DNA of 64,000 nt from Comamonas_C sp026954015 (GCA_035063785.1 JAPSFS010000010.1:62001-126000); one strand, 5' to 3'. Counted from the first letter of the stretch, positions 51,659 through 60,842 are shown. Numbers and translations: made by a program. The notes: generated by a model from the sequence alone, not told the origin.

Positions 51659-51988
51659 ATGACCCACGTCGTTTCCGACAACTGCATCAAATGCAAATAC
51701 ACCGACTGTGTGGACGTCTGCCCCGTCGACTGCTTCGTCGAAGGGCCCAACATGCTGGTGATCAACCCCGACGAGTGCATCGACTGCGCCGTGTGCGTGC
51801 CTGAATGCCCGGCCAACGCCATCTTCGCGGAAGAGGACGTGCCCGCGGACGAGCAGCACTTCATCCCGCTCAACGCCGAACTGACCCACGCTCCGGGCTG
51901 GAAAACGCTCGCCAAGCGCCACGCCGCCTTCCCCGACGCCGACGAATGGAACGGCGTGCGTGAAAAGCTCAAGTACCTGCAGCGCTGA
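51659..51988 (+). CDS. fdxA: Seven-iron ferredoxin FdxA
   Basis: The 109-residue ferredoxin has the N-terminal cysteine pattern CIKCKYTDCVDVCPVDCF (one [3Fe-4S] plus part of the [4Fe-4S] site) and CIDCAVCVPECP for the second cluster. The C-terminal extension PLNAELTHAPGWKTLAKR is that of FdxA (107-112 residues) in proteobacteria. It stands alone 118 bp after hemY and is likely transcribed separately. Its electron partner is unknown. Confidence 0.96.
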   Translation: MTHVVSDNCIKCKYTDCVDVCPVDCFVEGPNMLVINPDECIDCAVCVPECPANAIFAEEDVPADEQHFIPLNAELTHAPGWKTLAKRHAAFPDADEWNGVREKLKYLQR

Positions 51989-52065
51989 GCGTCAACCGCG
52001 AGTTTGGGCTCTGCGCCCAACCCACACCCCAAACGCGCGCTACACGCGCGCGAAAAACGCGGCCC

Positions 52066-52457
52066 TCAACGGCCTATGGTGACCGGAGCCACGTCACCAT
52101 TGGCGCGCTTGACGTAGAGGCTTTGCCCCACCAGCCGCACTTCGCCACAGCTCGACGTAAAAATCTTCCACTCGTAGCAGGCGCGGCCATCCTCGACGCG
52201 CCACGTGCCGGTATCCGAGCGACCGCCGGCATAGGCCACTGCCTTGTTGGAGTCTGCGGCATGGTCTACCCGTACAGTTCCACCATTGCGCATCGGCGCA
52301 TGCGTGGTCTTGCCACGCAACAGCGTAGTCAGCTCGGCCGCCGAAGGCGCCCGCGCGCGCCAGCCGGAAATTCCGTCATCACCGGCGCGGTCGCAGCGCA
52401 AGCCACCACCAGTACGGGTGTCAGCAGGACGGACAAACGAATCATGGTGCTGTTCAT
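52066..52457 (-). pseudogene. Small lipoprotein gene with a frameshift at a CG tract
   Basis: The ATG at 52457 opens a lipoprotein signal (MIRLSVLLTPVLVVACAATA) running to FPAGAR, then the frame stops at about 52328. The -1 frame continues with a good mature domain: APSAAELTTLLRGKTTHAPM, GTWRVEDGRACYEWKIFTSS and SLYVKRANGDVAPV to the stop at 52066. The switch lies at the alternating CG run near 52351-52360; removing one CG pair restores one 129-residue product. It may be a sequencing error, a recent mutation or a slippage switch. The mature part resembles small DUF995-like proteins. The function is unknown. Confidence 0.7.
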
Positions 52458-52526
52458 ACAGGCCTCCCGAAATGCAATAAAGAGCCGGAGATGATCCACA
52501 GTGGAGCACCCCCGGTTTGAAAGAGA

Positions 52527-54143
52527 TCACAGCCCCAACTGCGCCTTGATCGCGTCCCAGCCGGTGGCGTTCAGGCGGCTGGTCGTCGAGAGCCGGGAAT
52601 TGAAATCGGGTTTGATTTCGTGCGCCCGGTAGACCCACGTGCCGGTGGGCCAGGTAGCCATCGTGTAGACGACGTCGTAAGTCATCGCCGGTGTCGCGGG
52701 CTTACCAGCGAAGCGCATCACCTGCTCTCCATTCACCATATCGATGCTGTAAGTGCCGGTGGCGGCAGCAGCGCAATTGGACACGACGGTTTGCTCTTCG
52801 TTCAGATCACATTCGTAGTAGGTTGCCACGTGGCCATCGCCAAACGAGACACGCAGATTCCTGAGCGGCCCGGTGGTCACACCAAGACTCAGGGTATTGC
52901 TCCCCGTGGGCACAGCGGCGCCAGAGGTCGCGTAGTAGGCCACTACCGCATCGAGTGTTCCACGGGTATCGTTGGGCAACGACCGCGTGGCAAAGTTGTC
53001 GATCGTGATGTCGTATGACAGCACCACACTGGTACGGAGCAGTTCATTCGTTCCGCCGGGGAAGGTTGCTGCGTTCAGCGCCGCACCCAGGCCTGCGCCC
53101 GAATAGGTTCCAGCGCGCGAACCATCGGCAACGTACGCCGCCATCGACTGGCCCTCTACAGGAACCTTTCTTGTCCAACCTAGGGTTTCACGCGCGTCGC
53201 ACGTCAGTGCGCGGCTAGGGTTGCCTATGGTCGTGGGGACCAAGACATCGGGACCACACCATGTCCACCCAGCGTCCGTCAGGTAAGCCGAGCGATAGAG
53301 CGCTACACCCCCGCCGCCGATCGGCCGGTCCACGCCACCGGTCTTGCCGATGCGTGCGTCCTTGACCTGCGCGCCCGGTGTGCCCGCCGCCTTGGCCTGC
53401 GTCTGAAGATCCACAACGAAAAAGTCGTTGAGACTGTCGAAATACAGGTTGTACAGCATCGCATCGGCGTCGACGGCTGCGTTCTGGTCACCTACCTCCA
53501 GCGGCACACCGGTGCGCAGCATCCCCGAGATCATCGCCGCCGCGGTCCGTGCGTTGTCGCGCACTTGGGCATCGTCCCAGGTCGGGTCGTCCTGGTAGTT
53601 TTCGATCTTGGCCGCGTCGATGGCGAGTTGCAATGCGACATTGGCACGCGCATCGGCTTCGGTCATGCCGGCGGCTACACCTGCCTGTACCAGTGTGGTC
53701 AGCGGGTTGATGGCGCCATCCGAACCGGCCGGGCGCTTGAGCACATAGTCCGTCGTAGTGGCGGCCACGGCAGGGTTGTAAGAGTCTATGGCGGTGGTGG
53801 GTGTCGCCGGGTCGCCCGCCTTGACGGGAGCGATGAGGCCGGCCGAGGCGGCATCTGGCACGGCGGACGTCAGATAGGTCAGGCTGTAGTTGCCGTCCGC
53901 GCCTGTCGGCTCGGATGCGGGCTCGCCGGTGTCGCAGGCGTCGTTGCCGTTCAGGTCAAGGCAGACGATGACGTTCTTCAGCACGCCGTTGCGGGCGACC
54001 TGACCACTGAGGGTGACGGTGAGGGGATCGGGCGGCGGGGGCGGTTCGGGCGTCTCTCCCCCTCCACCGCCACAGGCTGCCAACGCCAGCGCGGCGCCGA
54101 GGGTAAGGGTGTACGAAAGCAGTCTGCCGTTACGGTGTTGCAT
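52527..54143 (-). CDS. Large predicted lipoprotein of unknown function
   Basis: The 538-residue protein starts with a lipoprotein signal ending ALALAACGGGGG, then a flexible linker (GETPEPPPPPDP). Next is a domain with LTVTLSGQVARNGVLKNVIV, CLDLNGNDACDTGEPASEPT and GADGNYSLT, which looks like a carboxypeptidase-regulatory or SdrD-type beta fold with a calcium-like DLNGNDACD loop. The rest is unrecognised. Four later cysteines could form disulfides, consistent with an exported location. The gene is preceded by 116 bp separating it from the regulator gene, and it lies beside the frameshifted small lipoprotein gene on the same strand. Confidence 0.8.
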   Translation of the reverse strand: MQHRNGRLLSYTLTLGAALALAACGGGGGETPEPPPPPDPLTVTLSGQVARNGVLKNVIVCLDLNGNDACDTGEPASEPTGADGNYSLTYLTSAVPDAASAGLIAPVKAGDPATPTTAIDSYNPAVAATTTDYVLKRPAGSDGAINPLTTLVQAGVAAGMTEADARANVALQLAIDAAKIENYQDDPTWDDAQVRDNARTAAAMISGMLRTGVPLEVGDQNAAVDADAMLYNLYFDSLNDFFVVDLQTQAKAAGTPGAQVKDARIGKTGGVDRPIGGGGVALYRSAYLTDAGWTWCGPDVLVPTTIGNPSRALTCDARETLGWTRKVPVEGQSMAAYVADGSRAGTYSGAGLGAALNAATFPGGTNELLRTSVVLSYDITIDNFATRSLPNDTRGTLDAVVAYYATSGAAVPTGSNTLSLGVTTGPLRNLRVSFGDGHVATYYECDLNEEQTVVSNCAAAATGTYSIDMVNGEQVMRFAGKPATPAMTYDVVYTMATWPTGTWVYRAHEIKPDFNSRLSTTSRLNATGWDAIKAQLGL

Positions 54144-54259
54144 GGGGGACCTCGTTTGGTAGTTTCGTTGGTTACGGTCACTCGTCTTGCGACACCGAGA
54201 AACTAAAGGAAACCCTTTCTGCGCACATCACCCAGTTGGGTGACGCCGTGCGCCGCAGT

Positions 54260-54901
54260 TCACTCCTGCAGCACCAGCCCCATCCGGTTGGCCGCCACGA
54301 TGGCCTGCGTGCGGGTGGTGACGTCGAGCGCGCGCAGCACGGCGCTGACGTGCGTCTTGGCGGTGTTGTGGCTCAGGCCCAGCTCGCGCGCGATCAGCTT
54401 CAGGGGCTTGCCCTCCAGCACCAGGCGCAGCACCTGCGTCTGGCGCGGGGTGAGGCCGAGCTCGGCCGGGCTGGTGCACGGGCGCGCCGGCACCGGCAGC
54501 GTGATGCCCGACAGGCTCATCGGCGGCACGTAGATGCCGTGCGCCAGCACGGTGCGCAGCGCCTCGAACATCTGGCCCGAGGGGGCCGACTTCGGGATGA
54601 AGCCCATCGCGCCGAGCTGGATCGTGCGCAGCACGGTGGCCTGGTCCTCCTGCGAAGAGAGCATGACCAGCGGCACGCCGGGGTGCCGCTCGTGCAGCGT
54701 CTCCAGCGCCTGCAGCCCGTGCATGCCGGGCAGGATGAAGTCCAGCAGGATCAGGTCGATGGCCGTGCCGCCACCGAGCGCTTCCAGCGCCTCGGCGAGG
54801 TTGGCCGCGTGCAGGGCCTGCACGGCAGGGTCGAGCTCCTTGAGCAGCAGCGCCACGCCGTCGCGAAACAGCGCGTGATCATCGACCAGCAGGATCCTCA
54901 T
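54260..54901 (-). CDS. LuxR/NarL-family response regulator
   Basis: The 213-residue regulator has a receiver domain (MRILLVDDHALFRDGVALLL, phospho-acceptor aspartate in DLILLDFILPG at about 54, lysine in FIPKSAP). The C-terminal LuxR helix-turn-helix is GLTPRQTQVLRLVLEGKPLK and LGLSHNTAKTHVSAVLRALD. It is the output of the kinase gene upstream, which it overlaps by 23 bp. Targets are unknown; the usual possibility is the operon itself or neighbouring genes. Confidence 0.95.
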   Translation of the reverse strand: MRILLVDDHALFRDGVALLLKELDPAVQALHAANLAEALEALGGGTAIDLILLDFILPGMHGLQALETLHERHPGVPLVMLSSQEDQATVLRTIQLGAMGFIPKSAPSGQMFEALRTVLAHGIYVPPMSLSGITLPVPARPCTSPAELGLTPRQTQVLRLVLEGKPLKLIARELGLSHNTAKTHVSAVLRALDVTTRTQAIVAANRMGLVLQE

Positions 54902-57203
54902 GGCCCGAGTCTGACCCGGATTGCGCCCCCGCGCCTCCCCCGATTGGGTGAGCCTGCTCCAGCGCCGCCTCAATGGCCGCCAGCAGCCGGTCAGCGCCCG
55001 CCGGCTTGTGCAGCAGCGGCAGGCCCGCCTCGGCCACGCGCCGCAGGTCGGCGGCGCCGATGTCGCCGGTGATGATGATGGCCGGCACCGCCTGTCCAAT
55101 GTGCGCGCGCACCTGCCGCACCGCCGCCAGGCCGTCCTGGCGCTCGCGCAGCCGGTAGTCGCACAGGATCAGGTCGGGGTCGCGCAGGTGCTCGCCCAGC
55201 ATCGCCAGGCATTGTTCGGCCGACGCGGCGGTGATCACATGCGCGCCCCAGCTGCGGCACAGCGCCTGCATGGCGCGGCGCGTATCGGCCTCGTCGTCGA
55301 TCACCGCGATGAAGGCGCCGGCGATGCGCCCGCCCGCCAGGGCCGCGGGCCGCGCAGGCACCACCGGCAGCGCCTCGGCCGCCGGCAGCAGGACCGAAAA
55401 GCAGGTGCCGCGCCCGGGCGTGGAGCGCAGTCCATACGGATGCTCCAGCAGTTCGAGCGTGCGCTTGACGATGGCCAGGCCGAGGCCCAGCCCCTTGCCG
55501 CGGTCGCGCTCGGGGTTGTCGAGCTGGAAGAACTCCTCGAAGAGGCGCGGTATCTGCTGCGGCGCGATGCCGATGCCCGTATCCCACACCTGCAGCTCCA
55601 CGCCGTCGGGGCGCCGCCGGCACCCGACCAGGATGGTGCCGCGCACGGTGTAGCGGATCGCGTTGGAGACGAGGTTGCCCAGCACCCGCTCCAGCAGCAC
55701 GGCATCGGTGCGCACGGCGCAGCGCGTGGGCGCCATGCGCAGCCGCAGCTGCTTGCGCGCGGCCTCCGGCCCGTGGCTGGCCGCCACCCGTTGCAGCACG
55801 TCGGCGAGCAGGTGGTCGCCGAGCACGGGCCGGGACATGCCGGCGTCCAGCCTGGAGATGTCGAGCAGGCCGACGAACAGCGCTTCCATCGCGGAGACCG
55901 AGGCCTCGATGTGCTCCACCAGCGTGCCGACCTCGGGCGCGACGGGTTGCCGGCGCAGCACGCCCACCAGCAGGCTGATGGTGTGCAGGGGCTGGCGCAG
56001 GTCGTGGCTGGCCGAGGCCAGAAAGCGCGTCTTGGCCTGGCTGGCCTGCTCGGCCTCCTCGCGCTTGGCGTGCAGCAGGGCGTTGGCGCCGGCCAGCTCC
56101 TGTGTGCGCTCGGCGACGCGGGTTTCGAGCAGCCGGTGCGAGTCGCCCAGGCGCTCGGCCATCTGGTTGAAGCGCTGCGCCAGCTGGCCCAGCTCGTCGC
56201 CGCGCGCCAGTGCGATCCGATGGTCGAGCTGGCCTTCACCGATGCGGTCGGCGCCCTCGGCGAGCTGCTGGATGGGCCGCACCACGCGCCGGGCCATCAC
56301 GATGCCGACGGCCGAGCCCGCCAGCACCGCCAGCATCAGGATCATCAGCGCGGTGGCCAGCGCGCGGCGCACCGGGGCATAGGCCTCGCCTCGCGGCTGC
56401 TCCGTGATCAGGTGCCAGCCGGCTACGCTCAATGGCGCGGCGCGGGACACCATCGCGCGGCCCTCGGGCGTGTCGAACTCGATCAGCCCTTGGGCGGGCG
56501 TCCCGGAGATCGCCGCGCGCACCGGCGCCCGCGTGGCCCAGTCGCCGGGCAGCGCCAGCACCTTCAGGAAGTCGGGGTGGGCCAGCAGGCGGCCCTGGCC
56601 ATCAACGACATAGCCGATACCTTCGCGGCCGAAGCGGGTCTCGTCGATGATTTCGCGCAGTTGCGTGAGGTCGATCTGCGCCACCAGCACGCCGCTGTGC
56701 TCGTCCCAGCCGCGCCGCGCCATCAACGCGCGCGGCTGGTTGCCGACGAAGGTGACGGGGCCGACCCACGCTGCCTCGGCCTGCGCGTGCAGAAACTCGG
56801 GCGACTGGGCGCGGTCCTCGCCCACGCCGACGCGGTCGGGCGCCATGCGCGAGATGCGCACGCGCTCGCGCCCCCGGGCATCGATCCAGTACAGCTCCTG
56901 GATCGCCCGCGACTGCTTCATCAGCCGATACAGCTCGGCCTGGATGTCGGCGTCGGTGTCGGCCATGTGGTGCGAGTCCTGCAGCGCCAGCGTGGCGCGC
57001 AGCAGGGCGCTGGTCTGGCCGACGAAGCGCTCGATGCGTGCCGAGGCCTTGGCGGCTTCCAGTGCCTGCCGCGCCTGCACCGCCACGCGCGTCTCGCGCT
57101 GCACCAGCCAGAGCTGCGCCAGGCCGCTGGCCACCAGCACCAGCGTCATCAGCCCGGCCATCGACAGGGCGTAGGTCTGCCACAGGCGGCCGGGCGGGCG
57201 CAT
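54879..57203 (-). CDS. Hybrid sensor histidine kinase with periplasmic Cache-like sensor
   Basis: The 774-residue membrane kinase has helix 1 at about 11-33, a periplasmic double-Cache-like sensor at about 35-275, helix 2 at about 280-303 and HAMP at about 303-358. A HisKA domain has SASHDLRQPLHT (His about 398), followed by HATPase_c motifs NLVSNAIRYT, VWDTGIGIAP and GKGLGLGLAI, and a C-terminal receiver with ILCDYRLRERQDG (Asp about 682). The phosphorelay output is the downstream LuxR-type regulator. Its start forms TGATG with the stop of a periplasmic binding protein gene, so binding protein and sensor are made together. Confidence 0.94.
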   Translation of the reverse strand: MRPPGRLWQTYALSMAGLMTLVLVASGLAQLWLVQRETRVAVQARQALEAAKASARIERFVGQTSALLRATLALQDSHHMADTDADIQAELYRLMKQSRAIQELYWIDARGRERVRISRMAPDRVGVGEDRAQSPEFLHAQAEAAWVGPVTFVGNQPRALMARRGWDEHSGVLVAQIDLTQLREIIDETRFGREGIGYVVDGQGRLLAHPDFLKVLALPGDWATRAPVRAAISGTPAQGLIEFDTPEGRAMVSRAAPLSVAGWHLITEQPRGEAYAPVRRALATALMILMLAVLAGSAVGIVMARRVVRPIQQLAEGADRIGEGQLDHRIALARGDELGQLAQRFNQMAERLGDSHRLLETRVAERTQELAGANALLHAKREEAEQASQAKTRFLASASHDLRQPLHTISLLVGVLRRQPVAPEVGTLVEHIEASVSAMEALFVGLLDISRLDAGMSRPVLGDHLLADVLQRVAASHGPEAARKQLRLRMAPTRCAVRTDAVLLERVLGNLVSNAIRYTVRGTILVGCRRRPDGVELQVWDTGIGIAPQQIPRLFEEFFQLDNPERDRGKGLGLGLAIVKRTLELLEHPYGLRSTPGRGTCFSVLLPAAEALPVVPARPAALAGGRIAGAFIAVIDDEADTRRAMQALCRSWGAHVITAASAEQCLAMLGEHLRDPDLILCDYRLRERQDGLAAVRQVRAHIGQAVPAIIITGDIGAADLRRVAEAGLPLLHKPAGADRLLAAIEAALEQAHPIGGGAGAQSGSDSGHEDPAGR

Positions 57204-58279
57204 CAGCGGGGGGGGCGGGGCGGGGGGAGGACGGTCGCCTCGGCCGTCGGCGCCAGCGTGCGTTCGCCCGGCCGGATCAGGCGGTCGGCGCGCGCGATGA
57301 AGGCGGGCGGCAGCGTCACGCCCAGTTGCTGGGCGGCATCGAGGTTGACGACCAGCGCCGCTTCGTACAGCTCCTCGACCGGCAGTTCGGCCAGTGGCCG
57401 GCCGCGCAGCACCTGATCGACGTAATGCCCCCCGCGCCCGCACATGTCGACCCGGCCGACGGCGCCGTAGCTGAGCAGGCCGCCGTAGCGCGTGGCGAAC
57501 CAGGAGTTGTGCGCAATGGCCGGCAGGCGCACGCGCTGCGCCTGCCGCGCGTGCTCGCCGAGCAGCCCCGAGGAATCCGGCCGGATCATCACGGCGTCCA
57601 CCTGCTGCCGGGCCAGCTCGCCCCAGGCGTCGGCAATGCCGGCCTCGCCGCCCTTGAAGCGCACGCGCACCAGTTCGGCGCCGATCCCGTGCACCCGCTC
57701 GGTGAGCGCCGTCAGGACGCGCCCCTCCACGTGCCCGGGCTGCTCGTTGTTCTCGATCAGGCCAATGCGGCGCGCCTGCGGAAACGCCTGCAGCAGCACC
57801 TCCATCGGCTTGAGCACGTACTGGCCCCTCAGACCCAGCGAGACGCCGGTGACGTTGGCCGTCGGGCGCAACTGCGCATCGAGAACGCTGTGCAGGTTGG
57901 TGGAACCCATCACGACGATGGGCAGCTCCTGCGTGGCCTGCATCAGGGCCTCGGTCGACATGTTCTCGGTCGAAATCAGCACGGCGGGCCGCCGCGCCAC
58001 CAGCGCCTTGGCCATGGGTGCGAGCCGGGCCGGGTCGCCCGCCGCGTCGTTCCACTCCAGCACGAGCCGATCGTCGAACGACCAGCCGGCCTCTTCCAAG
58101 GCGGTGCGCAACTGGTTCATGCAGACCCGCACCGACTCGCTCGGGCCGAGGCCCAGGTAGGCGATGACGCGGGGAGCGGCGGCAGTCTGCGCGTGCAGCG
58201 GCGGGCTGCCGGCCAGCAGGGCGAGCGCTGTCAGGAAGGCAAGGGCGAGTGGCCGATGGCGCGGCTGGGTTGAGGGCAT
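57203..58279 (-). CDS. TrpX-type ABC substrate-binding protein linked to the two-component system
   Basis: The 358-residue periplasmic protein has a signal peptide (PLALAFLTALALLAGSPPLHAQ) and the fold of the TrpX/DUF534 family. Indicators are IAYLGLGPSESVRV, FKGGEAGIADAWGELARQQV, and ARRIGLIENNEQPG in the hinge region. These proteins usually bind amino acids or other small ligands for ABC import. Here no permease or ATPase gene is present; a hybrid kinase follows directly, so the protein more likely presents a ligand to the kinase sensor. The C-terminus is unusually proline-rich (ATVLPPPRPPR). GGAG lies 7 bp before the ATG. Confidence 0.87.
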   Translation of the reverse strand: MPSTQPRHRPLALAFLTALALLAGSPPLHAQTAAAPRVIAYLGLGPSESVRVCMNQLRTALEEAGWSFDDRLVLEWNDAAGDPARLAPMAKALVARRPAVLISTENMSTEALMQATQELPIVVMGSTNLHSVLDAQLRPTANVTGVSLGLRGQYVLKPMEVLLQAFPQARRIGLIENNEQPGHVEGRVLTALTERVHGIGAELVRVRFKGGEAGIADAWGELARQQVDAVMIRPDSSGLLGEHARQAQRVRLPAIAHNSWFATRYGGLLSYGAVGRVDMCGRGGHYVDQVLRGRPLAELPVEELYEAALVVNLDAAQQLGVTLPPAFIARADRLIRPGERTLAPTAEATVLPPPRPPR

Positions 58280-58380
58280 GAAAAGCTCCGACGAAGACGT
58301 GCCGTTGGTGGCGAAGCCGATTATGTTGGCGCGCCCGGCAACGCACTCCCCGAGGAAACGCCTAGAATCCGGCTCGCAAA

Positions 58381-58461
58381 CGCTAGGGGTGCCGCGGCCA
58401 CGAGGCTGCGACTGAGATAGTCCCTTCGAACCTGTTGAGATCATCCTCGCGCAGGGAAGCA
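58381..58461 (+). promoter_or_regulatory. TPP riboswitch (THI element) before cytX
   Basis: Conserved elements appear in order: AGGGGTGCC, GACTGAGATAGTCCC, GAACCTGTTGAGATCATCCT and CGCGCAGGGAAGC. These are the P2/J2-4 and pyrimidine- and pyrophosphate-binding regions of the thiamine-pyrophosphate aptamer. It is in the leader 80 bp before the cytX GTG, so TPP should switch off cytX expression. Confidence 0.93.
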
Positions 58462-58540
58462 GCTCTTCACACCGTTGCCGCGGCAGCAGTACACCCGAAG
58501 CGATGCCCTCCTTGCGCACCTGACCAAGGAGAGCGCATTC

Positions 58541-59815
58541 GTGAACACCGCCGCCGAGTCTTCTTCCCCCAACGAGGCACTGTCCCCCATAGCCGCCGGG
58601 CAACGCGCCTTCGGCCTGCGCGACCACGCGAGCCTCTGGTTCAGCCTTGGCGTCGGGCTGCTGGTGATGCAGGTGGGCGCGTACCTGATGCCGGCGCTGG
58701 GCACGCGCGAGGCACTGGTCGCCATCGTCTTCGGCTCGCTCATCGGCGCGGGGCTGCTCGGCTGGGTGGCCAGAATCGGCTGCGACAGCGGCCTGGCCAG
58801 CGCCGGGCTGATGCACGCGGTGTACGGCCGGCGCTTCGCCGGGCTGCCCATCGTGCTGAACATCGTGCAACTCCTGGGCTGGGGCGCGTTCGAGCTCGTC
58901 GTGATGCGCGACGCCACGGTGGCCATCGGCCGCCAGTCGGGCGCGATGGCGGCCGGCTACTGGCCGCTCGTGGCCACGCTGGGCTGGGGCGCCATCGTGC
59001 TGCTGCTCATCAGCGGCTCGATGGTGCGGCTGGTGCGCCGGCTCATCGCGCGCATCGCGCTGCCGCTGGTGGTGCTTTCGCTGCTGTGGCTGAGCTGGCA
59101 GTTCCTCGCGCTGGCGCAGGCGCAGGGGCTCGCGCACCTGTGGAGCCGCAGCGGCGAGGGCGGCATGGGCGTGCTGCCCGCACTCGATCTGGTGATCGCC
59201 ATGCCGATCTCGTGGCTGCCGCTGGTGGCCGACTACGCGCGCCACGGCCGCGATGGGCGCAGCGCGCTGCGCGGCACGTGGCTGGGCTACGCCGCGGCCA
59301 ACATCTGGTGCTACGCGCTCGGCGTGCTGGTGGCGCTCACGCTGCCCAGCGAAGATCTGGTCACCGCACTGCTGCTGGCGCAAGGCGGCCTCATCGCGCT
59401 TTCGCTGATCCTGATCGACGAGATCGACAACGCCTACGGCGACGCATATTCCGGCTCGGTTTCGGCACACAGCCTGCTGCCGCGCTGGAGCATCCGCCGC
59501 TGGGGCGTCGTGATGGCGCTCGCGTGCACCGCGTTCGCGCTGGTGCTGCCCATGCACGGCCTGGAGCCCTTCCTGCTGCTGCTCAGCTCGGTGTTCGTGC
59601 CGCTGTTCGGCGTGATCCTCGGGCGCCTGGCGTTCGGCGCGCCGACGCAGCGCCTGCTGGCCGACGCGCGCCCCGTGCACTGGAGCGCCACGCTGATCTG
59701 GCTCGCGGGCATCGCCTGCTACCACCTGCTGCCGCACGTCGCGCCGATACTCGGCTCGGCGCTACCGACGCTCGCGCTGTGCTTCACGCTTGCGTGGCTG
59801 ACCCGTGATTCATAA
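58541..59815 (+). CDS. cytX: Hydroxymethylpyrimidine/cytosine permease, CytX-like
   Basis: The 424-residue NCS1-family transporter has about 12 helices. LGVGLLVMQVGAYLMPALGT, WVARIGCDSGLASAGLMHAV and PISWLPLVADYARHGRDGRS match CytX. Genes of this family under TPP riboswitches are thought to import hydroxymethylpyrimidine (HMP) for thiamine salvage. The start is GTG at 58541 with AAGGAGAG 7 bp upstream; the frame extends upstream into the riboswitch region but that part is not protein-like. ThiD, which phosphorylates HMP, is encoded convergently next door. Confidence 0.92.
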   Translation: MNTAAESSSPNEALSPIAAGQRAFGLRDHASLWFSLGVGLLVMQVGAYLMPALGTREALVAIVFGSLIGAGLLGWVARIGCDSGLASAGLMHAVYGRRFAGLPIVLNIVQLLGWGAFELVVMRDATVAIGRQSGAMAAGYWPLVATLGWGAIVLLLISGSMVRLVRRLIARIALPLVVLSLLWLSWQFLALAQAQGLAHLWSRSGEGGMGVLPALDLVIAMPISWLPLVADYARHGRDGRSALRGTWLGYAAANIWCYALGVLVALTLPSEDLVTALLLAQGGLIALSLILIDEIDNAYGDAYSGSVSAHSLLPRWSIRRWGVVMALACTAFALVLPMHGLEPFLLLLSSVFVPLFGVILGRLAFGAPTQRLLADARPVHWSATLIWLAGIACYHLLPHVAPILGSALPTLALCFTLAWLTRDS

Positions 59816-59846
59816 AAATGATAGTTGCTCGCGCCCGTTACACATG
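59814..59846 (+). repeat. Degenerate short repeat, copy i
   Basis: AAAAATGATAGTTGCTCGCG begins right after the cytX stop and matches the left arm TTTTGATAGCTGCTCGCG with two changes. The palindromic right arm is lost. It lies between convergent cytX and thiD. Confidence 0.55.
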
Positions 59847-59903
59847 GATTTCAGATACGCATGTATTTGAATCCATTGCAGGACAAGCGCTGGCTGCTCT
59901 CAT

Positions 59904-60761
59904 TTACGAAGCATGGAATATCCGCTGCGGCACCGGTGCATAGCCATGGTTCAGTGGCCCGTGGCCGTGACCCGTCACTACGACGGCACCGGCCTCGATG
60001 GCGCCCACGATGTACGCTCGCGCGCTGCGCACGGCCTGCACCAGCGGCTGGCCTAGCGCCAGATGCGCCGCGATCGCCGAAGACAGCGTGCACCCCGTAC
60101 CGTGGCCGTTGTGTGTGGCAATGCGTGCGGATTCGAGTCGGTAGTGCTCGCCGCCGCGCAGTGCCAGCACATCCACCACCCAGTCGCCACTCAGGTGCCC
60201 GCCCTTGAGCAGCACCGCGGGCGCCCCGAGCGCGCACAGCGCGTCGGCTTCCTCGCCAAGCCGCGCAACGTCGGTGACCGGATGGCCCAGCAGCCACCCC
60301 GCCTCGTCCAGGTTGGGCGTCACCACCACCGCAAGCGGAAACAGCTCGGACACCAGCGCGCCCACCGTCTCCTGCGCCACCAGCCGGTCACCGCTGGTCG
60401 CGACCATCACCGGGTCGAGCACCACGTTGACGAGGCGGTGGCGGCGGATCGCATCCGCCACCACGCGCACCACATCAGGCGTAGCCAGCATGCCGATCTT
60501 GACCGCATCCACCCCGATGTCCTCCACAACGGCGTCGATCTGCGCGCGCAGCACCTCGGGCGGCACGCCGTGGATGGCGCGCACACCCTGCGTGTTCTGC
60601 GCCGTGATCGCGGTGATCGCCGTCATGCCGAAACACCCGAGCGCGCTGAAGGTCTTGAGATCGGCCTGAATGCCCGCCCCGCCCCCGCTGTCGGAACCCG
60701 CGATGGAGAGCACGCGCACATAGCGCCCCGGTGATCTGGAAGATGGCGTCGCTTCGGTCAT
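59904..60761 (-). CDS. thiD: Hydroxymethylpyrimidine/phosphomethylpyrimidine kinase
   Basis: ThiD phosphorylates HMP and then HMP-phosphate to the pyrophosphate used by ThiE. The 285-residue ribokinase-fold protein has LSIAGSDSGGGAGIQADLKT, GMTAITAITAQNT, KIGMLATPDVV, DPVMVATSGD and the catalytic NGHGTGCTLSSAI with its aspartate position replaced by the family's GC-T pattern. It is convergent with cytX and divergent from thiO. No TPP element is evident on its own leader strand in the 227 bp shared with thiO. Confidence 0.95.
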   Translation of the reverse strand: MTEATPSSRSPGRYVRVLSIAGSDSGGGAGIQADLKTFSALGCFGMTAITAITAQNTQGVRAIHGVPPEVLRAQIDAVVEDIGVDAVKIGMLATPDVVRVVADAIRRHRLVNVVLDPVMVATSGDRLVAQETVGALVSELFPLAVVVTPNLDEAGWLLGHPVTDVARLGEEADALCALGAPAVLLKGGHLSGDWVVDVLALRGGEHYRLESARIATHNGHGTGCTLSSAIAAHLALGQPLVQAVRSARAYIVGAIEAGAVVVTGHGHGPLNHGYAPVPQRIFHAS

Positions 60762-60842
60762 GGCGGCGGATTATCGGCCAGGCACACGCGGCCTTTGTCC
60801 GCACCCCGCGCCCACTGTGATGTAATCCAAGGCTTCGGACGA

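Noticed and set aside
52026..52052. CGCGCG hairpin (CGCGCGC-TACA-GCGCGCG-like) as terminator for fdxA
   Set aside because: It lacks a T run on the plus strand and only TTT follows on the minus strand; alternating CG could pair by chance.
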